DNA from: an uncultured Bacteroidales bacterium
GTDB taxonomy: Bacteria > Bacteroidota > Bacteroidia > Bacteroidales > Marinilabiliaceae
Direction of reading: 5' to 3'
Assembly: GCA_934699135.1 (NCBI GenBank)
Contig: CAKUVM010000002.1
Location: 62,001-126,000 of the forward strand
Length of the DNA: 64,000 bases
Below, piece after piece: positions 18,701-26,786 of this stretch (positions are counted from its first letter, which is position 1; the number at the start of each line of letters is the position of its first letter). Made by a program: the position numbers and the translations under genes. Below the pieces are notes generated by a model that saw only the letters and a list, made by a program, of their open reading frames with translations, was not told where the DNA came from and made no database searches.

Positions 18701-18976
18701 GAGAATGGCGTGGACAGCACACTGCTCTACTGGCCCGATGAAAACATGCAGCCCAACGTGGTGGACTACATCCGCGACAAGAAGATCGACCTGGTGGTGA
18801 ACATCCCGAAAGACCTCACCCACAACGAGCTGGCCAACGGATATAAGATCCGCCGCGACGCCATAGACTTCAACGTGCCCCTCATCACCAACGCCCGGCT
18901 TGCCAGCGCCTTCATCAAGGCTTTCTGCCGCATGGGCGCGGACGAGTTGCCCATCAAGAGCTGGGACGAGTATTAG
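15758..18976 (+). CDS. carB: Carbamoyl-phosphate synthase large subunit
   Basis: A 1072-residue protein, the usual length for CarB, which makes carbamoyl phosphate from bicarbonate, ammonia and two ATP for pyrimidines and arginine. The two homologous halves are plain: the N-terminal half opens with VVILGSGALKIGEAGEFDYS and the second with VIVLGSGAYRIGSSVEFDW (about 565). Each has an ATP-grasp domain, with EINARLSRSSALASKATGYP and EVNLRASRSFPFVSKV as metal-binding segments. The C-terminal MGS-like allosteric domain starts at about 945 (ILISSGGARAKLELLEAARLL). No carA (glutaminase) gene is next to it in the window. A strong terminator follows, so it appears to be a single-gene unit. Confidence 0.96.
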   Translation: MVHEVRKVVILGSGALKIGEAGEFDYSGSQALKALKEEGVRTVLINPNIATIQTSENIADKIYFLPVTPYFVEQVIKKEKPDGILLSFGGQTALNCGVSLFKGGVLKKYGVKVLGTPVEAIIDTEDREIFANMLKSIDVKTPHSIAVNTVEEALAASDKIGFPIIVRAAYTLGGMGSGFCSNREELIRRAENALSYSNQILVEESLKGWKEVEYEVVRDAYDNCITVCNMENFDPLGIHTGESIVVAPSQTLSNSEYHKLRELAIKIVRHVGIVGECNVQYALDPFSEDYRVIEINARLSRSSALASKATGYPLAFVAAKLGLGYGLWELKNSVTKTTPAFFEPALDYIVCKIPRWDLGKFAGVSKQIGSSMKSVGEIMAIGRCFEEVIQKGLRMVGQGMHGFCANQPLKGIDIRQELENPTDKRVFAISEAMAGGMTVDEIHNITKIDKWFLYKLQHLDQIRRKLTEANKIQDIPDDLLREAKKCGFSDFQIARLVGKDGSRKMEDQQLEVRTYRKSRGIVPVVKQIDTMAGEFPAQINYLYLTYCGTENDVHYVGDHRSVIVLGSGAYRIGSSVEFDWCSVNAINTIKSQGLRSVMINYNPETVSTDYDVCDRLYFDELTEERVLDIIELENPRGVIVSVGGQIPNNLAMKLYRRNVPILGTSPINIDRAENRSKFSSLLDELHIDQPRWSELTTIDDIYKFVDEVGFPVLVRPSYVLSGAAMNVVSNREELEYFLNLAANVSKEFPVVVSQFIEQAKEIEFDAVAQGGEVIAYAISEHVEFAGVHSGDATIVFPPQKLYVETVKRIKKVARKIAKALEISGPFNMQLMAKNNEIMVIEVNLRASRSFPFVSKVLKVNLIELATRVMLGLPVEKPSKSLFDIDYVGIKAPQFSFARLQKADPVLGVDMSSTGEVGCIGNTFDDAILESMLSVGYRIPKKNILISSGGARAKLELLEAARLLKSKGYNLFATHGTQKYLQENGVDSTLLYWPDENMQPNVVDYIRDKKIDLVVNIPKDLTHNELANGYKIRRDAIDFNVPLITNARLASAFIKAFCRMGADELPIKSWDEY

Positions 18977-19011
18977 CATCGGCGGCGTAGGCCGAACAAC
19001 CAAACCATAGT

Positions 19012-19053
19012 GGCCCGGCGCCATGACAATAGTCATGGCGCCGGGCCTTTCCG
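19012..19053 (+). terminator. Rho-independent terminator of carB
   Basis: A perfect 16-bp stem, GGCCCGGCGCCATGAC (19012-19027) against 19032-19047, with a 4-nt AATA loop and a short T tract. It begins 36 nt after the carB stop. Confidence 0.85.
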
Positions 19054-19373
19054 TTTGCCATGGGCCCCACCGTCGGCCGCAAGGGATTGCCATACGCAAG
19101 ATTGCATGGCGAACCATACGTGAAGGACTATTTTTTAACGTTCAGGGCCTCAGTCAGTGAAAAATTCACCCCTTGGGGCGAAGCCCGACTTTGCAATCTC
19201 ACCACATATAAAGCAATTTCGCCCCAAAACCCGCCGCTGACGCCACTTTTAAGGCGCAGGCATACCAAAGGGGCTTGCCTTATGCGCGCAAGTTGTTTCC
19301 TTTGCTTTCGCCATCCGGCACAGGGCGCGCCCCTTGGCCGGCAAGGAAGCAAAAGAAAAGGAGAAGAAGAAAA
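19054..19373 (+). other. Leader region of the 2-oxoacid oxidoreductase operon with an inverted repeat
   Basis: No supported gene lies in these 320 nt. The arms TTGGGGCGAA (19173-19182) and TTCGCCCCAA (19218-19227) are perfectly complementary around a 35-nt loop that can form a further CTTT/AAAG pairing. A purine-rich run (AAAAGGAGAAGAAGA) directly precedes the ATG at 19374. I could not place a convincing promoter. A structured leader is possible; I do not recognise a known riboswitch. Confidence 0.4.
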
Positions 19374-19706
19374 ATGGCAGACAAAAGAAAAGACGGCGCA
19401 AGCCTGCCGGAGGGCATCCATCAGACCGTCTTGCGCATTGTGCACGCCACGGTGCAACAGGGCGTGGTGGAGATCGACGCGGAGCGGTGCAAAGGCTGCG
19501 AGCTGTGCGTCTATGAATGCCCCGCGCACACGCTGCGCCTCTCCGGCGGGGTTAACCTGCGCGGCTTCCGCCACTCGGAGCAAGTGAGGCCTGACAGGTG
19601 CATAGGCTGCGCCAGTTGCGCGCTGATATGCCCCGACGGCTGCATAACCGTCTACCGCCACTCCACAATCCCCAATTCGCTTAGGGAGGAGCTTCAGAAG
19701 CTATGA
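19374..19706 (+). CDS. 2-oxoacid:ferredoxin oxidoreductase delta subunit (2x[4Fe-4S] ferredoxin)
   Basis: A 110-residue ferredoxin-like protein with two [4Fe-4S] motifs, CKGCELCVYECP and CIGCASCALICPDGC. It would pass electrons from the thiamine-bound active site to soluble ferredoxin. The ATG at 19374 was chosen because it follows a purine-rich run and gives the compact family length; the frame runs open for 33 more codons upstream with atypical Arg-rich content. It overlaps the alpha subunit gene by 4 nt (ATGA), so the genes are coupled. Confidence 0.9.
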   Translation: MADKRKDGASLPEGIHQTVLRIVHATVQQGVVEIDAERCKGCELCVYECPAHTLRLSGGVNLRGFRHSEQVRPDRCIGCASCALICPDGCITVYRHSTIPNSLREELQKL

Positions 19707-20800
19707 GCGACGAGACAAGACTACTGAAAGGCAACGAGGCTCTGGCCCTCGCCGCCATACGCTACGGCGTCGACGCCTATTTCGGCTACCCCATCACTCC
19801 ACAGAGCGAAGTGATGGAGACCCTTATGGCCCAGCGACCCTGGGCCTCGACGGGCATGACAGTGATGCAGGTGGAGAGCGAGGTCAGCGCCATCCATATG
19901 GTCTACGGCGCGGCCGCCACGGGCCGCAGGGCCATGACGTCGTCATCGGGACCGGGCATAAGCCTCATGCAGGGCGGCATTTCATATATGTGCGGGGCCA
20001 ACCTGCCGTGCCTCATTGTCAACGTGATGCGCGGAGGCCCAGGCCTCGGCACCATCCAGCCCAGCCAGGGAGACTACTATCAGGCCGTCCGCGGCGGCGG
20101 GCACGGAGACTATCACGTCTTCACCTTGGCGCCAGACAGCGTGCAGGAGATGGCGGACTTCGTCTCCGTGGCTTTCGACTGGGCCTTTGAATACCGCAAC
20201 CCTGCCATGATTCTGGCCGATGGCACCATTGGCCAGATGATGGAGAAAGTGGTGCTTCCCGCCCCGCGCCGCAGGCTCTCCGCCCAAGAGGTGGAGGAAC
20301 GGTCGCCCTGGGCCGCCAACGGCACCATGCGCCACCGCATGCCCAAAAACAGGATAACGAGCCTGGAGCTGGACCCCGCGATGATGGAGGCCAAGAACCA
20401 AGACCGCGAAGACCGGTATGCGCGGGCCGAGCGCGAATGCGTCCGCTACGAGGAGATAAAGACCGAAGACGCAGACATTGTGCTGGTGGCGTTCGGATCC
20501 TCGGCGAGGGTGTGCACCAAGGCCGTGGAGCTGGCCCGCGAAGAGGGCATCAAGATGGGGCTCCTGCGCCCCGTCACACTGTGGCCATTCCCAAAGGAGG
20601 CCATAGCCCGAGAGGCCGCTCGCTCCAAAGCCATGCTGGTGGTTGAGCTAAACGCCGGCCAGATGATAGACGACGTGCGCCTGGCCGTGGCGGGCAGAAT
20701 TCCCGTGGAACACTTCGGCAGGCTGGGCAGCGGCGTGATCCTGACACCGGCAGAGATTGTGGACGCGGCCGAGAAGATGGCCAAAGAGAGAAACATTTAG
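19703..20800 (+). CDS. vorB: 2-oxoacid:ferredoxin oxidoreductase alpha subunit (VorB/KorA type)
   Basis: A 365-residue subunit. It opens with the pyrimidine-binding domain LLKGNEALALAAIRYGVDAYFGYPITPQSE and has the conserved TSSSGPGISLMQGGISYM segment (about 74-92). The C-terminal transketolase-like domain (about 245-365) includes VALVAFGSS-like and MLVVELNAGQMIDDVRLAV sequence. The enzyme oxidatively decarboxylates 2-oxoacids to acyl-CoA with reduction of ferredoxin, or runs in reverse for amino-acid synthesis. The four-gene order delta-alpha-beta-gamma fits branched-chain 2-ketoacid (VOR) or 2-oxoglutarate (KOR) enzymes. Similar Bacteroidales proteins are usually named VorB, but substrate cannot be settled by eye. 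Confidence 0.9.
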   Translation: MSDETRLLKGNEALALAAIRYGVDAYFGYPITPQSEVMETLMAQRPWASTGMTVMQVESEVSAIHMVYGAAATGRRAMTSSSGPGISLMQGGISYMCGANLPCLIVNVMRGGPGLGTIQPSQGDYYQAVRGGGHGDYHVFTLAPDSVQEMADFVSVAFDWAFEYRNPAMILADGTIGQMMEKVVLPAPRRRLSAQEVEERSPWAANGTMRHRMPKNRITSLELDPAMMEAKNQDREDRYARAERECVRYEEIKTEDADIVLVAFGSSARVCTKAVELAREEGIKMGLLRPVTLWPFPKEAIAREAARSKAMLVVELNAGQMIDDVRLAVAGRIPVEHFGRLGSGVILTPAEIVDAAEKMAKERNI

Positions 20801-20828
20801 CCCGCAGGGCCGAGAGAGGAGGAGAATA

Positions 20829-21659
20829 ATGGAACCGAATAGCCTCAAAAAGGAAGACAACATAGTGTATCGGAGGCCGCGCCTCTTGACCGACGCCAAC
20901 ATGCACTACTGCCCGGGCTGCTCGCACGCCACAATCCACAAGATTGTGGCCGACGTGCTGGGCGAGATGAAGCTAGACGACAAAGTGATTGGCGTAAGCC
21001 CGGTGGGATGCTCCGTCTTCATATATAACTACATAGACATTGACTGGGTGGAGGCCGCCCACGGCCGCGCGCCGGCTGTGGCCACAGCCATCAACAGGCT
21101 GAACCCCGACAAGATGGTCTTCACCTATCAGGGAGACGGCGAGCTGGCGGCCATTGGCACGACAGAAGTCATCCACGCCTGCAACAGGGGCGAGAACATA
21201 ACCATCATATTCATCAACAACGCCGTCTATGGCATGACGGGCGGGCAGATGGCACCCACCACCCCACTGGGCATGAAGACCGTGACATGCCCCGACGGCC
21301 GCACCGTGGAGCTCAACGGATATCCGCTGCCCATAACGGAGCTGCTGTGCCGTACCGAGGGCACATGCTTCGTGAGCCGCGAGTGCGTCACAAGCTACAA
21401 GAGCGTGATCCACGCCAAGAAAGCCTTGCGCCGCGCCTTTGAGAACACGCTCGCAAAAAAGGGCACGTCCGTCATCGAGTTCATGGGCACTTGCTGCTCC
21501 GGATGGAAGATGACCCCGCACGACGCCAACGCATGGCTAGACGAGAGGATGAAGAGCATGAAGATGGGAACGCTCAAAGCCTTGGACAAGAAGATGGAGC
21601 CGCACCCATACTCCGCGCCCGTACAGGCCAACATAGGAGACAGGGCGCTTCGCTTCTAG
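20829..21659 (+). CDS. 2-oxoacid:ferredoxin oxidoreductase beta subunit (thiamine pyrophosphate-binding)
   Basis: A 276-residue subunit from the ATG at 20829; a longer in-frame start at 20757 would overlap the alpha gene and is disfavoured. YCPGCSHATIHK near residue 28 is the conserved Cys motif at the active site. The thiamine diphosphate motif is spread over GDGELAAIGTTEVIHA and ends IIFINNAVYGMTGGQ (about 100-137). It pairs with the alpha subunit to form the catalytic core. It lies 28 nt after the alpha stop and 48 nt before the gamma gene. Confidence 0.93.
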   Translation: MEPNSLKKEDNIVYRRPRLLTDANMHYCPGCSHATIHKIVADVLGEMKLDDKVIGVSPVGCSVFIYNYIDIDWVEAAHGRAPAVATAINRLNPDKMVFTYQGDGELAAIGTTEVIHACNRGENITIIFINNAVYGMTGGQMAPTTPLGMKTVTCPDGRTVELNGYPLPITELLCRTEGTCFVSRECVTSYKSVIHAKKALRRAFENTLAKKGTSVIEFMGTCCSGWKMTPHDANAWLDERMKSMKMGTLKALDKKMEPHPYSAPVQANIGDRALRF

Positions 21660-21707
21660 CCCGCCACGGATCACAGAAAAACAAACACAAGAAAGAGACA
21701 AATAAAT

Positions 21708-22274
21708 ATGACGAGCGAGATACTTATAGCCGGCTTCGGCGGCCAAGGCGTCCTATCCATGGGCAAGACCCTGGCCTACGCCGGGGTGCTCCGCGGCAAG
21801 GAGGTGACGTGGCTGCCAAGCTACGGGCCCGAGCAGAGGGGCGGCACGAGCAACGTGACCGTGGTCATCTCCGATGAGCGCATCAGCTCCCCGATTGTGG
21901 ACACGTTCGACGTGGTGATAGCCCTCAACCAGCAGAGCCTGACCAAATTCGAGAGCCGCGTCAAGCCCGGAGGCATTTTGGTCTATGACCGCTACGGCAT
22001 ACAGAACAAGCCCACGCGGCAAGACATCCGCGTCTTTGGCGTAGACGCCACTCAGACGGCCAACGCCAACGGGCTGCAAAAGATGACGGGCATAATGGTG
22101 CTGGGCGCGCTGCTGGGCGTTGACCACATAATGGACAACGGCGCCATTATGGAAAGCCTGAAGAAGACATTGCCGGAGCGATACCACGACTTGCTGCCCG
22201 CCAACGAGAAAGCCCTGCTGATGGGCGAGAAGATGGCCGTGCGGGAAGACGGCGCGACAGCCTCGGCCGCCTAG
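21708..22274 (+). CDS. 2-oxoacid:ferredoxin oxidoreductase gamma subunit
   Basis: A 188-residue protein of the pyruvate/ketoisovalerate oxidoreductase catalytic family. It starts with EILIAGFGGQGVLSMGKTLA and has WLPSYGPEQRGGTSNVTVV (about 35-53), both typical of the gamma subunit, which contacts coenzyme A. It is the last gene of the four-gene operon and is followed by a strong terminator that faces the convergent TonB receptor gene. Confidence 0.93.
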   Translation: MTSEILIAGFGGQGVLSMGKTLAYAGVLRGKEVTWLPSYGPEQRGGTSNVTVVISDERISSPIVDTFDVVIALNQQSLTKFESRVKPGGILVYDRYGIQNKPTRQDIRVFGVDATQTANANGLQKMTGIMVLGALLGVDHIMDNGAIMESLKKTLPERYHDLLPANEKALLMGEKMAVREDGATASAA

Positions 22275-22313
22275 CCCCGCAGGCACGCCCGCGCAGCGAG
22301 TGAAAAACAACAC

Positions 22314-22378
22314 TTCCCCGCCCCTCTAGACCCCTCCGGGTGCTTGCTCGGAGACAGAGTGGGCGGGGAATTTTTTTT
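22314..22378 (+). terminator. Rho-independent terminator of the oxidoreductase operon
   Basis: Arms TTCCCCGCCC (22314-22323) and GGGCGGGGAA (22361-22370) pair perfectly and are followed by eight Ts. The 37-nt loop holds a nested CTCCG/CGGAG hairpin. It lies 39 nt after the gamma-subunit stop. Confidence 0.85.
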
Positions 22379-22474
22379 GCGCTCCATCCGCCGCGCCAAC
22401 AAGAAACCGCCCGCCGCGGAGGAGCTGACCTCACGCGACGGGCGGCAAACGCAGATATGAACGACGAAAAAACG

Positions 22475-25171
22475 CTAGAAACCTGCTTTGAGAGTCACGC
22501 CAAAGACGCTAGGCGCGCCAGGCACGAATGTCGGGAACCCTATCTGACGGCCACTGTTGCCCGCGTCGACAAGGAAATGCTCGTCTAGCACATTCTTTCC
22601 AAAAACGCTTGCCTCAAAGCGCGCACGGCCCGGCTTGAACTGCCACCCTGCCACAAAATTGAGAATGCCGTAGCCATCTTGAGTGAGATCCTCCTCGTTG
22701 GAGTCCTCAAAATAGACCTTGCTCTTGTAAGCGTAGCTTGGGCGGAGGAAGACTCCCATTTTGCCTCGCAACGGGAACATGATGTCGGCGCCGGCCGAGA
22801 AAGAGTGCTTGGGCGTGAGCCTGAACCTGTTGCCGGCATATTGCTGAGGCTGGCCGTTGCCGTCTTTATCATTGAACTTACCGTCAATGTAGGCATAGTT
22901 TCCAAACAGCACCAGGCTGCGCACCGGGGACCACTTCACGCTCGCCTCAAGCCCGAAGCTGTGAGCCTTGCCGGCATCGTCCGCCACATATATCCGGGCC
23001 GCTGATGTGTTTGACTCCGCCAGGCGCGTGGTCTGGAAGTGACTCCAATCATAATAGTAGAGGCAGAAGTCGTAGGCCAGGTGGCCACGCCCCACAATGC
23101 CCTTGACGCCAGCCTCGTAGCTAATTATTATCTCGGGGCGGAGGCGGCACACGTCATCGGGCCCATTGTTGAAGGCTATGACGCCAGGCCTGCGGCCGCG
23201 GGAGACGCTGGCGTAGGCATTGTTGCGCCCAAACTCATATTGCAGGGCCGCGCGGCCCACCCACGAGATGTAGTCGTCAGAGGCGGAGACGCGCGCCGAA
23301 GGCTTATACATGACGGCGCCGAAGACAGGGTCGGGTACCGTAGGACTCTCATATTCAGTCTTCTGGTGCTCATATGTGCCGCGCAGGCCAGCCGACGCCG
23401 AGAGGCCGCCCACAATGTTGAACGTGGCGTCGGCATAGACCTCGGCGGCCTGATTGACGCCATAGTTGGTGGCGGACTCGCGATAATCCTCATTAAGTGG
23501 CAGCGCGCTCATGGCCTTCAGCTGGCCAAGGAACTGACTGCCGCTCTCGCCGAGCATGGCCCCCAATTGGTCAAGCCCCACGCCGAGCGCGCTCATGAGA
23601 GCCGCGTCAATGTCGCCATAGAAATCGGGGGTGGCGGCAACAGGCTTTGTGAGGTCATAGCTCTCGGGAAACCACTTGTCCATCAGCCCGTCTAGCAGCG
23701 CCGAGATGGCCGGCTTGTAGGCCGCCATCTCGGCGGGCAGCAATGAGGGCAGCGCGGCGGCATATTGCTCAAAGCTCGGGCGGGCGGCCGCGGCGAACCC
23801 TTTGTAGGCGTAGGCGGGGAAGAGATACTGCATGTTTGTGGCAATGTCCACCCGCTGGTTCGAGTTCTCATAGAAATAGCTCGCGCCAAAGAACCCGTCG
23901 AGCCGCTCCGTTGCATCGAAATTGAAACGGAACTCTTGGCTAAACTGCCGCCCCTTGGCATATTCGCCACAGTCCAGCAAAGGCAAGTAAGTGCCGTCGG
24001 CATCGAACTCCTCATCGGCCTTGAAAGCGCGGAAGCCAGTGATGCTGGACATCTTGAGGTTGTTGGAGAGCGTGGCCGAGGCCAAGAGCGTGGCTCCGCC
24101 CAAGTCACGGACAATGCCAAGATCCGAGCCGCGGTTCAGGGCGGCGGCTGTCCAAAACTTGGTGTCTCCACCCTCAGGGGCCAGACGTTCGCTCTTAAAG
24201 GAGGTGCCGGGATAGTCATCATGCTGATAGTCCAAGACTAGGTCCCAGACGCAGTTTTCCCCCGCGAAGAGACGGGTGGAGTTTCGCACGGCAATGGCCT
24301 TCTTGCCGTTGAGCCGTCCGCCGAGGCGGTTGTCAACATATCCGTCATGCTTGTCAAACGAGAAAGCGAGACGGTTGGCCAACTTTCCGCTCACAATGGG
24401 TGTGTTGACGTAGCCGCTCACGCCGAGCTGACCGCGAGTGCCCACGTTGAGGCTGAGTTCCGCCCCGAACTTATCCACGGCGCGATGACGCACGAAGTGT
24501 ATGGCGCCAATCTCGGCTCCGCGACCGAAGAGGGTGCCCTGCGGCCCCTTTACCACCTCAACCCTCTCCAAGTCAAACAGCTCTACCACAGAGGCGCGGC
24601 TGCGCGAGATGGACACCTCGTCTTGAAAGACAGATATGCGCGGCTGCGAATATGCCGCCCCGTCATCGGACGTGACGCCGCGAATCACATAGCCGGGGTT
24701 ATTGGGGCTCTGGATCTGGGCTTGCAAGCCCGGAATGAAGTCGGCCATATCGTCGAGCTGCTTCACGCCCAGCAGGGCCACGTCCTTGCCCGACAGGGCG
24801 TTGACAGCCACTGGGACGTCGATGGCCGTCTGCTGGCGTTTCTGCGTGGAGACCACCACCTCGCCAAGCATCTCGCTGTCGTCTTCCAGAGCCACGTAGA
24901 GGTCATTGCCCGCCGGCCGCTCCACGCTGTCGAAGCCCACGCACGAGAAGACGAGAGTGGCGCCGGCTGGCACATCGCGCATGGCGAAACTGCCGTCAAC
25001 ACCCGTGGCCACGCCCTTGGAAGAACCCTTGACCACCACGGTCACGCCAGGCAGCGGCTCGCCAGCCGCCGAGACCACGCGCCCGGTCACGGACGCCGTC
25101 TGCGCCCATACTTGGGCGGACATGACAGCGGAGGCCGCCAGAGCCACCAGACGCCTTGAATAGATTTGCAT
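22475..25171 (-). CDS. TonB-dependent outer-membrane receptor (siderophore/vitamin-receptor style, no SusD partner)
   Basis: An 898-residue receptor from the ATG at 25171, where a signal peptide (MQIYSRRLVALAASAVMSAQ) begins; the frame also opens at a GTG at 25213. A carboxypeptidase-regulatory-like domain (VTGRVVSAAGEPLPGVTVVV, about 25-100) is followed by EVVVSTQKRQQTAIDVPVAV at about 102-121, a plug with GYVIRGVTSDDG and VEVVKGPQGTLFGRGAEIGAI (about 206-226), and a barrel ending in phenylalanine (FGVTLKAGF). It lacks the SusC signature and no susD gene follows. It lies 61 nt after a secreted metallophosphoesterase gene on the same strand, hinting at uptake of a product released by that enzyme. 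Ligand unknown. Confidence 0.9.
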   Translation of the reverse strand: MQIYSRRLVALAASAVMSAQVWAQTASVTGRVVSAAGEPLPGVTVVVKGSSKGVATGVDGSFAMRDVPAGATLVFSCVGFDSVERPAGNDLYVALEDDSEMLGEVVVSTQKRQQTAIDVPVAVNALSGKDVALLGVKQLDDMADFIPGLQAQIQSPNNPGYVIRGVTSDDGAAYSQPRISVFQDEVSISRSRASVVELFDLERVEVVKGPQGTLFGRGAEIGAIHFVRHRAVDKFGAELSLNVGTRGQLGVSGYVNTPIVSGKLANRLAFSFDKHDGYVDNRLGGRLNGKKAIAVRNSTRLFAGENCVWDLVLDYQHDDYPGTSFKSERLAPEGGDTKFWTAAALNRGSDLGIVRDLGGATLLASATLSNNLKMSSITGFRAFKADEEFDADGTYLPLLDCGEYAKGRQFSQEFRFNFDATERLDGFFGASYFYENSNQRVDIATNMQYLFPAYAYKGFAAAARPSFEQYAAALPSLLPAEMAAYKPAISALLDGLMDKWFPESYDLTKPVAATPDFYGDIDAALMSALGVGLDQLGAMLGESGSQFLGQLKAMSALPLNEDYRESATNYGVNQAAEVYADATFNIVGGLSASAGLRGTYEHQKTEYESPTVPDPVFGAVMYKPSARVSASDDYISWVGRAALQYEFGRNNAYASVSRGRRPGVIAFNNGPDDVCRLRPEIIISYEAGVKGIVGRGHLAYDFCLYYYDWSHFQTTRLAESNTSAARIYVADDAGKAHSFGLEASVKWSPVRSLVLFGNYAYIDGKFNDKDGNGQPQQYAGNRFRLTPKHSFSAGADIMFPLRGKMGVFLRPSYAYKSKVYFEDSNEEDLTQDGYGILNFVAGWQFKPGRARFEASVFGKNVLDEHFLVDAGNSGRQIGFPTFVPGAPSVFGVTLKAGF

Positions 25172-25232
25172 AACAATCAGTATTGTCTTGTGTATTATGG
25201 AGGTTAAAATCACTTAGCCATACGCTCCGCCA

Positions 25233-26576
25233 TCACTTGTCCCATATGCGGAGGGAGAGGTGGTCGTCGTCAGTCCCGTCATCGGTAAGCGCGGCCTCGG
25301 CGACCTTGCGGAACACGAGGCTCATTTTGAAAGAGACCACTTTCCTCACGTTCCTCGCCAACGCGCCAATGCGCGCCTTGTCGGCCTCGGTGAGCCGCTC
25401 GTTGCCTTGATAGTTGGCCGCCATGTCGAGAGCCAACTCATCGGCCACCTCGGAGAGCAGCGGCTCAGGCAGCCTGCCTGTGAGCATGTCCGCCACGACG
25501 CTCCGCAACCCCGTGAGGCGCGCCGCCTCGGCGTGAACCTTCAGTTTTGCGTCATCGTCAAGGAGCGAGTAGGAGCGGATGTCGGCGCAGCCGTCTGATA
25601 TGGTCACCATGCGGTAGGGGCATGGGGCCGTGACGGCCGAGCCCGTCTCCACGTCATAGAGGGCCGAGGCCGTCTCGTCAGGGCACTCTATGGCATCGCC
25701 CGACACGGAGAGAGACTCCATCTGGATGCGGTCGCCGAAAGAGACAATATCCTGGGTGTGTGAGTGCCCCGTAAAGACCAGGTGGACGCCGCGCCTCTGC
25801 AGCTCCTTGGCATAGCGGCGCCAGCCGTCAACGGTGTAGCCGGGAATCATCTTGTCTTGATATTTCCAGTGTTCCACCATGCCGTGGTGAATCATACAGA
25901 GCATCTTCTGCCCGTCGCGCTCGGCCTGCTCCAGCTGCCGCAGGGCGAAGGCCCATGTCTCCGGTTTCAGCCTGCCCTCATGGAAGCACTTGTCCGTGGC
26001 GAAGTCGTTGTCGTCATATCGGCAGGCGTCTAGGGCCAAAATGCGCAGGCCTGGCGCCAGTTGGGCCACATAGGAGAGCGAGGCCGTGTCGCGGCTCAGG
26101 GCGTCGGCGTAGCCAAAGCTCGAATAGAAGTTGGCGAACTCATCTCGCGACAGCGTAGGCACGCGGAACGTGGTGTCGCCCACGAAGCGTACGGCGTGAG
26201 GGTTGCGCACATCATGGTTGCCGGGAATGACAAGCACCCTGATGCCCGCGACCGCCAGAGGGTCGAGCAGCACATCGCGCAACTTCTGGTGCGAGAGCTT
26301 CTCGCCGTCTTTGGTCAGGTCTCCCGTGAGCAGCACCACATCGGGCCTCTGCGACAAGAGGCGACCGCGTAGCTTCTCGGCCAAAGAGACCGACTCGGTG
26401 AGCATCTTACGGTCGTTGCGCAAGTATCTCTCAAAAGCCGCACCGTTCTTCTCCAGCAACTCCGGAGCCATGATATGGACGTCGGAGATTACGGCCATCC
26501 GGACTGACTGAGCCGTGGCCACTGCCAAGAAAGAGGAGAAGAGAAGAGCCAAAACGGCCAAAAGCAACGGCTTCAT
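25233..26576 (-). CDS. Secreted calcineurin-like metallophosphoesterase
   Basis: From the ATG at 26576 this is 447 residues with a signal peptide (MKPLLLAVLALLFSSFLAVA); in-frame ATGs at 26606 and 26639 would extend it. All metal-binding blocks of the calcineurin-like phosphoesterase family are present in order: SDVH, GDLTKDG, GNHD, IHHGM and GHSH, so the dimetal site looks intact. The C-terminal region (about 320-447) carries no motif I know. Family members hydrolyse phosphomonoesters, diesters or cyclic nucleotides. Its position just upstream of a TonB receptor suggests release of a nutrient outside the cytoplasm. A possible promoter lies at 26637-26644. Confidence 0.88.
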   Translation of the reverse strand: MKPLLLAVLALLFSSFLAVATAQSVRMAVISDVHIMAPELLEKNGAAFERYLRNDRKMLTESVSLAEKLRGRLLSQRPDVVLLTGDLTKDGEKLSHQKLRDVLLDPLAVAGIRVLVIPGNHDVRNPHAVRFVGDTTFRVPTLSRDEFANFYSSFGYADALSRDTASLSYVAQLAPGLRILALDACRYDDNDFATDKCFHEGRLKPETWAFALRQLEQAERDGQKMLCMIHHGMVEHWKYQDKMIPGYTVDGWRRYAKELQRRGVHLVFTGHSHTQDIVSFGDRIQMESLSVSGDAIECPDETASALYDVETGSAVTAPCPYRMVTISDGCADIRSYSLLDDDAKLKVHAEAARLTGLRSVVADMLTGRLPEPLLSEVADELALDMAANYQGNERLTEADKARIGALARNVRKVVSFKMSLVFRKVAEAALTDDGTDDDHLSLRIWDK

Positions 26577-26636
26577 CAGATCGCCGTCGATTGATTTTGA
26601 GTTCATTCTGTCTGTGTTTCTGTTTCTGTAACATCG

Positions 26637-26644
26637 CAAAAGTA
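26637..26644 (-). promoter_or_regulatory. Possible -7 promoter element for the metallophosphoesterase-TonB unit
   Basis: TACTTTTG on the minus strand matches TAnnTTTG, 61 nt upstream of the chosen ATG. It argues against the longest start at 26639, which would overlap the element. No -33 match is seen. Confidence 0.4.
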
Positions 26645-26758
26645 AAGGAGGCGTATTAAGGAGCGGTTACACCGCGGTTAACAGCCTGTTTACGGGTCTT
26701 GCGACACGCAAAAAGAGACTTGCATGGTGGCGGCGCGCGTTCTTAACGATATTTTTGC

Positions 26759-26766
26759 TACCTTTG
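26759..26766 (+). promoter_or_regulatory. Possible -7 promoter element for DUF177-rpmF
   Basis: TACCTTTG matches TAnnTTTG exactly and lies 21 nt before the ATG at 26787, giving a short leader. It supports that ATG over the in-frame ATG at 26724, which is upstream of the element. The -33 box is not clear. Confidence 0.45.
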
Positions 26767-26786
26767 CGCCGCAAATTGCAGAAAGA

